Shown here: positions 43,042 through 50,102 of the stretch, piece by piece | Layout of the letters: each line of letters opens with the position of its first letter | Position numbering within the stretch: position 1 is the stretch's first letter | Assembly: GCA_002699145.1 (NCBI GenBank) | Contig: PABK01000008.1 | Coordinates: 1-64,000 of the forward strand | Origin: Halioglobus sp. | GTDB taxonomy: Bacteria > Pseudomonadota > Gammaproteobacteria > Pseudomonadales > Halieaceae | Direction: 5' to 3' | Length of the DNA: 64,000 nt | Translations under genes and position numbers: made by a program | Notes under the pieces: generated by a model | What the model was told of the DNA's origin: nothing | Database searches by the model: none | The model's input: the letters and a program-made list of their open reading frames with translations, nothing else

Positions 43042-43239
43042 CTACGCAGACTGCTTTGCGACGACGCGCGCCAGATACAGGCGCTCAATCTCCCGGCCGA
43101 TGGTCGTGCCCGGGTTGCGTGTATCGCCACTGCTGATCCGGCTGATCGTCGACTGGCTAGTGCCAGCCAGGCCGGCCAGCTCCGTTTGGCCGATACCGGA
43201 CTGCAACAATGCGTTTGTCATGTCTTTGAGTGTCGCCAT
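43042..43239 (-). CDS. Cro-like repressor
   Basis: 65 residues from the ATG at 43239; the frame is open further but the extension runs through the operator. HTH: IGQTELAGLAGTSQSTISRISSG, followed by TRNPGTTIGREIERLY. The last part resembles the CI protein's SGKTKNPG stretch, so the two probably share a site. Divergent from cI across a 67-bp gap holding the palindrome. Confidence 0.83.
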   Translation of the reverse strand: MATLKDMTNALLQSGIGQTELAGLAGTSQSTISRISSGDTRNPGTTIGREIERLYLARVVAKQSA

Positions 43240-43247
43240 GCCCGCAG

Positions 43248-43276
43248 AGAATAATGCAAATTTGCATACGTAGCAA
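43248..43276 (-). promoter_or_regulatory. cro promoter with CI/Cro operator in the spacer
   Basis: Minus strand: TTGCTA (43276-43271), a 17-bp spacer, TATTCT (43253-43248). The spacer holds the perfect palindrome ATGCAAATTTGCAT at 43254-43267. A repressor there would block the promoter. A weaker GCATATGC lies at 43278-43285, nearer cI. The same 14-bp site recurs at 44542-44555. Confidence 0.75.
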
Positions 43277-43306
43277 GGCATATGCGCTTTTTCATTGGAG
43301 GCCGGG

Positions 43307-43822
43307 ATGAATGACAATGCGAATATGTATAAGAGTCGATTCAAACCAATCCCGGGAAAGCCGCTGACCACAACCATTCCGGCCTTGCTAGAGTGGCGCG
43401 GAATTTCGCCAAGGGGCGTGGAAGAGGCGACCGACGGGAAGGTATTTCAAAGCAACATTCAGCGCATTTGCTCCGGGAAAACAAAAAACCCGGGGCAGGA
43501 TGTCGTGGGCGGCATCGCTGAGTTTTTCGGCCTCTCGATCAGTGAAATTTACAGCGCGGAGTTCGTTCAGGCATTCATAAAGGCCGGCGGGAGCAGGAAG
43601 CGAATGGGCCAAGGGGCGATCGCCGCTGCGTACACAGGCGAGCGGGCACAACCTGGCATCTTAAAGGATGCTCAGGTGCAGTGGACCGATGAGCAAGCGA
43701 AATCTATCTTCGCAAACCTGACAGCGGATGCCGCCACCCAGCTCATAGAAGAATTCGTCCAGGGCCTCCCCAAGGAAGACCGAATCAAGATCGCCCAGGC
43801 TTGCCTGGCTGATCTTGACTGA
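43307..43822 (+). CDS. CI-like repressor without a peptidase domain
   Basis: 171 residues from the ATG at 43307, preceded by GGAGG. N-terminal HTH (LLEWRGISPRGVEEATDGKVFQSNIQRICSGKTKNPGQDV), here described in two stretches; the recognition helix SNIQRI parallels SQSTISRI of Cro. The C-terminal half is helical (TQLIEEFVQGLPKEDRIKIA) and has none of the Ala-Gly cleavage site or Ser/Lys of S24 repressors. Induction by RecA-stimulated self-cleavage is therefore not expected from the sequence. Confidence 0.8.
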   Translation: MNDNANMYKSRFKPIPGKPLTTTIPALLEWRGISPRGVEEATDGKVFQSNIQRICSGKTKNPGQDVVGGIAEFFGLSISEIYSAEFVQAFIKAGGSRKRMGQGAIAAAYTGERAQPGILKDAQVQWTDEQAKSIFANLTADAATQLIEEFVQGLPKEDRIKIAQACLADLD

Positions 43823-43967
43823 GTTGCTGCGCACGCTCAATCATTCTGCGCTGCTGCTTTGGCTCTGACGCCTTGAAAATTTTCATTAGTATTTCAAGCT
43901 GGGCTGCGGTGCACTTACTATTTTTTTTTAGGGCCATAGATACTACTTAAACAAAGCCGGACTTCAC

Positions 43968-44501
43968 ATGATGCATTTTTCAATCGCTCGACAGGATACG
44001 ACACACAGCTTCAATGCCAAAACCTTGACCCGTGTTGCAGTATTGCGAAATAAAGTCACGGCGGTATGCCTTCTTGCACTTTCCTGCCCGCTACTGGCGA
44101 CCGCGCAGGTATACAAGTGCGAGGACGCTAACGGCAAGCCGGTGTTTTCTGACAGGCCATGTGGCGCCGACGCTGAAACCGTAGACGTTAAAGTGCGGAG
44201 CTCTGGCATTTCGGTCGGCCCCAGCGGGGATTTTTCAAGGGTGCGCGAAGACATGCAAAGGCGTGAGATTGAGCGCAAAATTGCACGCCTTGACCAAGAC
44301 ATCGAAGACCTGGAAGACGAGCGTGACAGGCGCCTTGATGCCATTGCGAAAAAACGCGAGCAAGCGAACAACAACCTTGCCGGTGCCACCTGGGAACAAA
44401 GTCTGGCGACCGAGATGGCCAGCGTGTCTCAAGACTACAATGCCCGCATCACTGCAAAGCGCAGTGAAATAAATCGGTTGCGCGATCGCGCTGACCGCTA
44501 A
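43968..44501 (+). CDS. DUF4124 exported protein, likely lysogeny cargo
   Basis: 177 residues at the first ATG; a TTG at 44043 gives a more usual signal peptide (RNKVTAVCLLALSCPLLATA). Mature start VYKCEDANGKPVFSDRPCG is the DUF4124 domain, with two Cys. A long charged coiled coil follows (REIERKIARLDQDIEDLEDE). DUF4124 proteins are usually chromosomal and exported. Same strand as cI, just downstream, so it may be made in the lysogen. Confidence 0.65.
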   Translation: MMHFSIARQDTTHSFNAKTLTRVAVLRNKVTAVCLLALSCPLLATAQVYKCEDANGKPVFSDRPCGADAETVDVKVRSSGISVGPSGDFSRVREDMQRREIERKIARLDQDIEDLEDERDRRLDAIAKKREQANNNLAGATWEQSLATEMASVSQDYNARITAKRSEINRLRDRADR

Positions 44502-44541
44502 CTCATACACCCTGGCGCAGGGCTTTCGCTTCCCCCAAAAA

Positions 44542-44582
44542 ATGCAAATTTGCATATTCTGTGATTCTATGCAAATATGCAT
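44542..44582 (+). promoter_or_regulatory. Two CI/Cro-type operators before the plus-strand early cluster
   Basis: ATGCAAATTTGCAT at 44542-44555, identical to the site between cI and cro, and ATGCAAATATGCAT at 44569-44582, with centres 27 bp apart. A possible -35 TTGCAT (44550-44555) overlaps the first. A good RBS (AGGGGGGAAG) and the ATG at 44606 follow. The cluster 44606-47316 is thus probably controlled by the same repressors as cro. Confidence 0.72.
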
Positions 44583-44605
44583 TTCAACCGGTTTAGGGGG
44601 GAAGA

Positions 44606-44983
44606 ATGAAAATGGCAACGGCAAACGACCTCGAATACACGCAGGTATCGGAAAGCTGGCACATTCTGCGCGCGCCAGGCAGGCCGGGTGAACCAGGGCG
44701 CGTTTTTACCGGATACACGAAATCCGAAGTTTTCCAAAAGGCGGCGGCCTCGATCGGTCGGCAGCGGATTGACGATGGCGCCTACATCGGCGGGGGCAGC
44801 ATTATCCTTCGCCTGGAGCGACTGCGCGCGGGAGAGTCACTGACGCAGGATCAGATCACGCAGGAAAGCGGCCTCTCTCCCCAGCACGCCAGGGAGCTGA
44901 TGTATCGCCTGATCGTCGATGGAAAGCTGATCCGCGTCTGCGGTATCGGCACCACGCCAAGCATGTACCACCTCCCCCAATGA
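44606..44983 (+). CDS. Hypothetical early protein with winged-helix end
   Basis: 125 residues. A short beta-rich start (VSESWHILRAPGRPGEPGRVF), then SIILRLERLRAGESLTQDQITQESGLSPQHARELMYRLIVDGKLIR, described here in outline, a winged-helix pattern. First gene under the paired operators. Could be a DNA-binding regulator; not recognised. Confidence 0.6.
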   Translation: MKMATANDLEYTQVSESWHILRAPGRPGEPGRVFTGYTKSEVFQKAAASIGRQRIDDGAYIGGGSIILRLERLRAGESLTQDQITQESGLSPQHARELMYRLIVDGKLIRVCGIGTTPSMYHLPQ

Positions 44984-45084
44984 AATCCACACACCCTAAC
45001 TGCAGGAACTGTGGGCGCGCGCTGACCGCGCCGGAAAGCCGCGCATGCGGATTCGGACCTAGAGGAACTGAAGAACATGAATGA
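44980..45084 (+). CDS. 34-residue Cys-rich peptide
   Basis: Starts at the ATGA overlapping the gene before and overlaps the next start by 8 bp. CRNCGRALTAPESRAC holds three Cys, with His nearby, possibly a zinc knuckle. Translation is supported only by the tight overlaps on both sides. Confidence 0.4.
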   Translation: MKSTHPNCRNCGRALTAPESRACGFGPRGTEEHE

Positions 45085-45697
45085 TATAGAGATCGACGCC
45101 AGATTTGTAAGGGGAGCACAGGCCTGCCAGGCCTCAAACGACATACGCTACTACCTAAACGGAATCTGCATCATGCCCGATGGCCGCATTGCAGGGACAA
45201 ACGGCCATGTGCTCTACGTCGGGAAGTACTCCGAAGATCAGGACAGCCTGCCCGACAGAAATATCATTCTGAAGCTTCACGGCACAATTCCCAGGGCGGC
45301 TAAAAGCGTCCGATTTACATTCACTGCAAGAGCTGGAGATGTCTGGCGGGGCGTCGCGGTAACAGACAACAACAAAGCATTTTGCTTTGAAACGATAGAC
45401 GGAAAGTACCCTGACATTGACCGAGTGATTCCAGAAGCACCGGAACCGGACGGAATCATCTGCGACGGCTTCGGCATACAAGCACGGTACCTGTCCCTAG
45501 TGCCAAAAACCCTGGGCGTCGGGGAATCCGTCATTTGCCAACACGCCGAGCCAAACGGGCCGGCGGTTTTCCGTCTGCATTCAGCCGACAAAGACGGCTG
45601 CGACCTATTCGCCGCTTCCTCGCGCCTCATAGTCATGCCCGCCTGGCTGAAAGCCACATATCGATCGGGGCAGGCCACCGCAACACAAACCATCTAG
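45077..45697 (+). CDS. Sliding-clamp-like (DnaN-type) phage protein
   Basis: 206 residues. IRYYLNGICIMPDGRIAGTNGHVLYVG, then FCFETIDGKYPDIDRVIPE, and near the end FAASSRLIVMPAWLK follow the pattern of phage proteins with the DNA polymerase III beta-subunit fold. A full beta subunit has about 370 residues, so this has two of three domains at most. A clamp mimic or decoy is conceivable. Located in the repressor-controlled cluster, far from the replication gene. Confidence 0.55.
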   Translation: MNDIEIDARFVRGAQACQASNDIRYYLNGICIMPDGRIAGTNGHVLYVGKYSEDQDSLPDRNIILKLHGTIPRAAKSVRFTFTARAGDVWRGVAVTDNNKAFCFETIDGKYPDIDRVIPEAPEPDGIICDGFGIQARYLSLVPKTLGVGESVICQHAEPNGPAVFRLHSADKDGCDLFAASSRLIVMPAWLKATYRSGQATATQTI

Positions 45698-45717
45698 CCG
45701 ACTACTGGAGCAAACAC

Positions 45718-46035
45718 ATGCCACGCGCAACCCCCACCAAAGAAATGAAAGCCGCAGCCAAGCATATCCTTGGCATTTCCTCGATCACCATCACCCAGCT
45801 GAGACTGATGCCCACCTTGTATCAGTCGCTGATGTCGGATGACCAAAAGCTGGATCCTGACTCCATCACCGCCGCGGAATCGAAGATCCTGCAGGAGTGG
45901 ACCAAGGAAGGATGGATCACCTGGGGTGAAGACCACAGGCTGGGCTGCACAAAACCCTTCTGGAATGCCGTGTCCGAGCTGCTTTGGCTCTCATATGTCT
46001 GTCCCGAGGGAGAGGAGGAGGCTGATGCAAGTTAA
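45718..46035 (+). CDS. Hypothetical early protein
   Basis: 105 residues from the ATG at 45718, with GGAG upstream. Helical, with a predicted C-terminal acidic end (CPEGEEEADAS). SITAAESKILQEWTKEGWITWGED may form a small winged-type unit. Not recognised. Overlaps the next gene by 11 bp. Confidence 0.5.
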   Translation: MPRATPTKEMKAAAKHILGISSITITQLRLMPTLYQSLMSDDQKLDPDSITAAESKILQEWTKEGWITWGEDHRLGCTKPFWNAVSELLWLSYVCPEGEEEADAS

Positions 46036-46669
46036 TACATCGAGTGCCACCAAGCTGGTTCTGACAGGGTTAATGGAATCGCATGGCATAGATCCTGTCT
46101 GCATCTTCCTGGAAGACTACGGCCCCGGCAAGGGCAAGGTCACCGTGGAATGCTACGGGAAGGCCTGGTCAAGCTACTGGCCCGCCATGGGTGAAAGATC
46201 AGTGGCTGAATTTTTTGTAGGCTGCGCTGCGGGCTATGTGGCCAAGAAGTTTGGCCAGGTAGAGGACCGCACCTATGACTGGGATGCCATTTCTGATCAG
46301 CTGGGACAGCGCACGGGTTCTGAAGTCTATATCACCAATGAAGTAGAACTGGCCGACTACCGCACAGAACTGGAAGCCATATGGGGCAATGACTGGTGGA
46401 ATAATGTGCCCAAGCGCCCGCACCCTGACTATGTGTACCTGTGCAAGATCATCGCCGCCGCACAGGAAGGCGTCAGGGAATGGATGGGGCAGCCCCAGCC
46501 GGACTCCCAGGAAGTATCCACCAGCTTCCTAGGCGCGGTCACCGCCATGCGCCAGGCACAGCGGCAGTATTTCAGCACCAGGGACAAAACCTGGCTGGAT
46601 ACTTCCAAGGGCCTGGAAAAGCGGGTGGACCAGTACCTGGACGGCCTGGCCAGACCGGGGTTGTTCTGA
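46025..46669 (+). CDS. Conserved phage protein of unknown function
   Basis: 214 residues from the ATG at 46025, with GAGGAGG upstream. First half: ICIFLEDYGPGKGKVTVECYGKAWSSYW, then FVGCAAGYVAKKF, a pattern I recall from enterobacterial and pseudomonad phages. Second half: SFLGAVTAMRQAQRQYFSTRDKTWL, a short helical stretch also seen as a separate phage domain. No known role. Its stop and the next start overlap (TGATG). Confidence 0.6.
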   Translation: MQVNTSSATKLVLTGLMESHGIDPVCIFLEDYGPGKGKVTVECYGKAWSSYWPAMGERSVAEFFVGCAAGYVAKKFGQVEDRTYDWDAISDQLGQRTGSEVYITNEVELADYRTELEAIWGNDWWNNVPKRPHPDYVYLCKIIAAAQEGVREWMGQPQPDSQEVSTSFLGAVTAMRQAQRQYFSTRDKTWLDTSKGLEKRVDQYLDGLARPGLF

Positions 46670-47316
46670 TGGCTGACAAAAAGCAAAGGGCCTGGGTGGC
46701 GAGTGAAGACGGTGAAGGCCACAGCGTTGTGATCTTCCATCACCATGGGCTTGCCGCCAGGCGTGAGGGGGCCAATGCCCTGGGCATGGAATTTGATGAA
46801 GTGGAGTGCAAGCGGGCGCCACACTTTGACAGCTTTGCTGACCAGGGCCATGTGCCGCCGCTGGATCTGCTGAAGGCGGGCTGGTGGTTTGAATGCCACT
46901 CGTGCGGCCACCGAATCTGTGAAGATGAATACGACCTTGACCTGGTTGTCCAGACCGCAGACCAATTGGTGTTCTGCAATACCGCGTGCCAGCAGGTCCG
47001 CGCTACCAGGGTCCTGCAGGTGGATGAAGCGTTCAATAACTTCAAGGAAAAGGTGCAGGCGCACCGGCCAGATCTAACTTTCACCAGGTTCACTGGCGGC
47101 TATCCAATTCTCACACCCAGCGCGGACTTCAAGTTCAAGGGGTGCCGGTGGGGCGGCACCGCTAGGATGGCCCGGGATGGGAAGGTGGCCTGGTACATAG
47201 CGCAAGGGGACCGGGATGCCTGGGACCTGTATGAAGCGGGCCGGGCAATGGAACCACTGGAAACCACCCCACAGCCGCCCAGCGCAATGGACAGCTGGGC
47301 GGAAGGCGAACTGTGA
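46669..47316 (+). CDS. Hypothetical protein with zinc-like site
   Basis: 215 residues from the ATG at 46669. FECHSCGHRICEDEYD followed by VFCNTACQQVRAT gives a possible four-to-five-Cys zinc site (about 75-110). A C-terminal part rich in Trp and Gly. I recall similar proteins in phage early regions with no function. Last gene of the plus-strand cluster before the excisionase. Confidence 0.5.
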   Translation: MADKKQRAWVASEDGEGHSVVIFHHHGLAARREGANALGMEFDEVECKRAPHFDSFADQGHVPPLDLLKAGWWFECHSCGHRICEDEYDLDLVVQTADQLVFCNTACQQVRATRVLQVDEAFNNFKEKVQAHRPDLTFTRFTGGYPILTPSADFKFKGCRWGGTARMARDGKVAWYIAQGDRDAWDLYEAGRAMEPLETTPQPPSAMDSWAEGEL

Positions 47317-47335
47317 AGCGGGAACAGTTTTCAGG

Positions 47336-47590
47336 ATGACCGTGGCACACCAGATGAAAGGCCAGCTGATCCTTGGCTCCAAGTTCCTGAAGAAGCACTT
47401 CCAGGCCGGATCGCGCATGACGAAGCGAGAGCTGGCCCAAAAGATACTGGACGGGACGATACCTGGCTGGGTCGAAGGCGAAACGGAAAACGGCACCCCC
47501 TGGGTCGATGAAGAATCCTGGCTGAACTCCTGGGGTCCGCCCGCGCCGATCACTGGACAGAAAACCAGTGTTGCGGACATGTGGTCCTAG
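47336..47590 (+). CDS. Putative excisionase (Xis-type)
   Basis: 84 residues from the ATG at 47336. SRMTKRELAQKILDGTIPGWVEGETENGTPWVDEESWLNS, given in outline, has the layout of small winged-helix excisionases: a helix, a Gly/Pro turn and a TPWVDEESW end. It lies directly before the integrase gene, the usual place for a directionality factor. Overlap or gap to int depends on the int start chosen. Confidence 0.5.
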   Translation: MTVAHQMKGQLILGSKFLKKHFQAGSRMTKRELAQKILDGTIPGWVEGETENGTPWVDEESWLNSWGPPAPITGQKTSVADMWS

Positions 47591-47616
47591 TGTATGGTTT
47601 GCGAGCGCACACAACG

Positions 47617-48828
47617 ATGGGAACCGTAACCATGCCCAGGCCTAAAAAGCCCAGGCTTGTGGATGGTATTGTCCTGCACGATCGCCTATTCCAGGACTGC
47701 AGGAAAAGACCAGGCCACTGGCGCTGGCGCCGACCCGATGGAACCTTTAAAACCTTTCGGGCAGACACCCCCGAGGAAGCCAACAGCCTTGTGGAAGCTG
47801 CTCTAAACTTCGACCCGCCGCCCACCGGCGCAACTATTCGAAAAGACTCGCTGGAAGCACTGGTGCCACTGTTCATCGAGCACCGGCAAAAACTAGACCC
47901 CAGCCTCAAACAAAAGACCAGCTGGAAGAACAGGCGCAATGCCCTCAAGGCCTTTGCCAGGTACTTCTCCGGCGTTGGCGTGGGCAAGATCTCCAGGCCC
48001 ATGATTGTCACCTGGTGGGAAGGGCTGACATTCCACCAGCAGAAACAACGGCACACCGAATGCCGCCGCCTCTTCAACTGGCTGATGGGCGAAGGCCTAT
48101 GCCCGCAGCTGGAATATAATCCGTTCACCACCGCCGATGACCGGCCCCGACTCATGCTCTCAGGACAGGCGCCCAAGGCCAGAATGCGAATGGACCGGGC
48201 GGACTTCTGGGCCATCTATCACCAGGCCGGCGAACTGGGGCTGGAAGGCCTGCAAATTGCAATGGGGATTAGCTTGACTACGTTCATGCGTGAGTCGGAC
48301 ATCCTGGCATTACGCCTCGACGAGGATCTGGAGGGGGACCTGCTGAAGAAGGTGATAAGCAAATCAGCACAGCAAAAAGGGTCTGCACGCGCCGCCAGGT
48401 TAAAATGGGATGTCGCAAACCATAGGCTGCTGAAGCAGCTTCTAGCCCGAGCCAGGGTGCTGTCCATAAAGCACTTCCGTTGCCCCTACGTGATATCCCA
48501 TCGCCCGCTAAAGAAGCGCCGGGGTGCAGCGAAGGACCACCCCTACCAAGTGACACGATGGCGCTTGGCTGAAATGTTCGCCGAAGCCAGAGACGCCACC
48601 AGACGGTGGGACATAATTCAGGAAGGGCGCACACCGCCCACCTTCCACGAAGTTAGATCACTGGCTGACAGGCTGGCCGTGGACGCGGGGTATGACATCA
48701 AGACAATCCAGGGCGTAATGGCGCACGAGAGTGACGTCACCACCAAAGACTACCTTGATGGACATCAGCTGCCGTTTGACCAGGTGGATATTGTGTTTAC
48801 TGAAGAAATGATTGGGGGATCCTTTTAA
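47617..48828 (+). CDS. Tyrosine integrase
   Basis: About 403 residues from the ATG at 47617 (47632 is an alternative; neither has a strong RBS). A basic N-terminal arm-binding part, a core-binding helical domain (about 85-180), and a catalytic domain. Catalytic residues: Arg in TTFMRESDILALRL, HEVRSLADRLA (HxxR), then VMAHESDVTTKDYLDG with His and the nucleophile Tyr. It inserts the phage at tRNA-Pro, 0.5 kb to the right. Confidence 0.93.
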   Translation: MGTVTMPRPKKPRLVDGIVLHDRLFQDCRKRPGHWRWRRPDGTFKTFRADTPEEANSLVEAALNFDPPPTGATIRKDSLEALVPLFIEHRQKLDPSLKQKTSWKNRRNALKAFARYFSGVGVGKISRPMIVTWWEGLTFHQQKQRHTECRRLFNWLMGEGLCPQLEYNPFTTADDRPRLMLSGQAPKARMRMDRADFWAIYHQAGELGLEGLQIAMGISLTTFMRESDILALRLDEDLEGDLLKKVISKSAQQKGSARAARLKWDVANHRLLKQLLARARVLSIKHFRCPYVISHRPLKKRRGAAKDHPYQVTRWRLAEMFAEARDATRRWDIIQEGRTPPTFHEVRSLADRLAVDAGYDIKTIQGVMAHESDVTTKDYLDGHQLPFDQVDIVFTEEMIGGSF

Positions 48829-49106
48829 TGAAGAAAACCACCACCTGCCGCGGATTCAGAGTGTATGAATTCTATGACAGGAATGGGGAAGCCTGCAGCC
48901 TGCAGGCCAGCAGCGTTGCCACAGAAAGCCTAATCTGGCTTGGCACTGATGACGCCAAGCCACAAGTTCTGGTGGCCGGGCAAGGGTGGCAGCCAATCGC
49001 GATGCCGGAAGACTACATGGCCACAACCAGGATGCACCTGGACCGCAAGACAGTGGCCAGGCTTCTGCCAAAGCTGATCAGGTTTGCAATTCTTGGCCGG
49101 ATCTGA
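48828..49106 (+). CDS. Conserved phage protein after int
   Basis: 92 residues, start overlapping the int stop (TAATG). CRGFRVYEFYDRNGEACSLQASSVATESLIWLG, given in outline, and TTRMHLDRKTVARLLPKLIRF mark a protein found in many phages and prophages with no known role. Co-transcribed with int, so it is made when int is. Confidence 0.75.
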   Translation: MKKTTTCRGFRVYEFYDRNGEACSLQASSVATESLIWLGTDDAKPQVLVAGQGWQPIAMPEDYMATTRMHLDRKTVARLLPKLIRFAILGRI

Positions 49107-49113
49107 AAAAGAT

Positions 49114-49147
49114 GAAGGGCGCCCGGCGGGAAAGCCGGGCGCCCTTC
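49114..49147. terminator. GC-rich hairpin after the int operon
   Basis: GAAGGGCGCCCGGC and its complement around GGGAAA. The stem is very strong, but no long T tract follows on either strand. It probably ends int transcription and could also stop tRNA-Pro transcripts coming from the right, which have lost their own terminator. Confidence 0.6.
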
Positions 49148-49245
49148 GTGCGCACACAACACCCTGGGATGGGCGCCGTGTTCTTTTCACCAGATCAATT
49201 TTTCCTTCCTCAAATGAGGCGCCAATTATTGATCTGGCCGAGTTT

Positions 49246-49280
49246 GTGTTCAGGGTTTGTGTTCAGTTAGTGTTCAGTTA
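49246..49280. repeat. Short direct repeats by attR, likely integrase arm sites
   Basis: GTGTTCAGTTA twice in tandem at 49259-49269 and 49270-49280, with a related GTGTTCAGGGT at 49246-49256. They lie between int and the core, where arm-type sites of tyrosine integrases are found. No equal set is visible beside attL. Confidence 0.55.
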
Positions 49281-49308
49281 GTGGCCCTTAACCCTGAAAG
49301 CATTGGAA

Positions 49309-49354
49309 TTGGTCGGGACGACAGGATTTGAACCTGTGACCACCACACCCCCAG
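49309..49354. repeat. attR, 46-bp direct repeat
   Basis: Matches 237-282 exactly. Preceded here by AATTGG and followed by TGTGGTGCGC, the remaining tRNA sequence. The crossover is somewhere within these 46 bp. As the repeat restores the tRNA 3' part, the gene stays intact. Confidence 0.93.
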
Positions 49355-49386
49355 TGTGGTGCGCTACCAGACTGCGCTACGCCCCG
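49310..49386 (-). tRNA. tRNA-Pro, anticodon GGG
   Basis: 77 nt with encoded CCA. Acceptor stem CGGGGCG/CGTCCCG with a G-T wobble, D arm AGCGCAGTCTGGTAGCGC, anticodon stem CCACA/TGTGG with loop CTGGGGG, and T arm ACAGGTTCAAATCCTGT. The phage integration site; the 3' 45 nt lie in the att repeat. Follows merR, as in pseudomonads. Confidence 0.95.
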
Positions 49387-49443
49387 GATACGCCTGAAGT
49401 GGCGAGGGCGGCATTATACTCAATCAGCGGGGTGTAACAAAGG

Positions 49444-49809
49444 CTATTTGCCGGGCCGCAGGACTTTCAGTACGTCCTCCAGTTCCTCGATCGTTTCCTT
49501 GATCACCGCCTGCATTTCCACGGTCATGGTGCCCGCGCCGCCCTCGTCGGACATGCGCTGGCGGGCGCCGCCGATGGTGTAGCCCTGATCGTAGAGCAGG
49601 CCGCGGATCTGGCGGATGGTGAGGACGTCCTCGCGCTGGTAGTAGCGGCGGTTACCGCGGCGCTTGACCGGCTTGAGCTGGGGAAACTCCTGCTCCCAGT
49701 AGCGCAGCACATGCGGTTTTACCGCGCACAGCTCGCTGACTTCCCCGATGGTGAAATAGCGCTTGCCGGGGATGGCCGGCAGCTCATTGTTGTTCGTCGG
49801 TTCCAGCAT
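49444..49809 (-). CDS. MerR-family regulator after ihfA
   Basis: 121 residues. N-terminal winged [28 protein letters not shown] and [23 protein letters not shown], typical MerR. The C-terminal helix ([21 protein letters not shown]) is a dimerisation coil with no metal-binding Cys. Conserved place between ihfA and tRNA-Pro in many Gammaproteobacteria. Target unknown. Starts inside the ihfA end (26-bp overlap). Confidence 0.9.
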   Translation of the reverse strand: MLEPTNNNELPAIPGKRYFTIGEVSELCAVKPHVLRYWEQEFPQLKPVKRRGNRRYYQREDVLTIRQIRGLLYDQGYTIGGARQRMSDEGGAGTMTVEMQAVIKETIEELEDVLKVLRPGK

Positions 49810-50092
49810 ATTCTTCTACTCGGGCCTTGAGCTTCTGGCCGGGCCGGAAAGTGACCACGCGGCGCGCGGAGATGGGAATCTCCTCGCCCGTCTTGGGATT
49901 GCGACCGGGCCGCTGGCTCTTGTCGCGCAAATCGAAATTGCCGAAGCCGGACAGCTTGACCTGTTCGTTGTTCTCCAGGCAGCAGCGAATCTCTTCGAAG
50001 AAAAGCTCCACTATCTCCTTGGCTTCCCTCTTGTTGAGACCCAGCTCTTCGAACAGGCGCTCGGCCATCTCGGATTTCGTCAGAGCGGTCAT
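49784..50092 (-). CDS. ihfA: Integration host factor subunit alpha
   Basis: 102 residues. The DNA-bending signature [25 protein letters not shown] (in outline) with the intercalating Pro in [12 protein letters not shown], then [17 protein letters not shown]. Pairs with IhfB to bend DNA in replication, recombination and phage integration. It directly follows pheT (10-bp gap), its usual place. Confidence 0.96.
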   Translation of the reverse strand: MTALTKSEMAERLFEELGLNKREAKEIVELFFEEIRCCLENNEQVKLSGFGNFDLRDKSQRPGRNPKTGEEIPISARRVVTFRPGQKLKARVEEYAGTDEQQ

Positions 50093-50102
50093 CTTCCCTT
50101 AC

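Larger units (their letters stand above)
237..49354. mobile_element. Complete lambda-like siphovirus prophage in tRNA-Pro(GGG)
   Basis: About 49 kb bounded by the 46-bp att repeats. It carries an intact-looking set: tyrosine integrase, cI/cro switch, replication gene with iterons, Q-like antiterminator, lambda-type head genes (gpA-type TerL, gpW, portal B, ClpP-type protease, gpD, gpE), tail genes with tape measure, and lysis genes. The order is permuted relative to the virion: cos is internal at about 21.8 kb and att is at the ends, as in lambda. No broken structural gene or insertion sequence was seen, so the prophage may be functional. Confidence 0.93.

Noticed and set aside
43785-43937. 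A 50-residue minus-strand frame (MALKKNSKCTAAQLEILMKI start) opposite the cI end, with a run of nine A
   Set aside because: No RBS, antisense to cI over 38 bp and no recognisable product; the A run is more likely just sequence.
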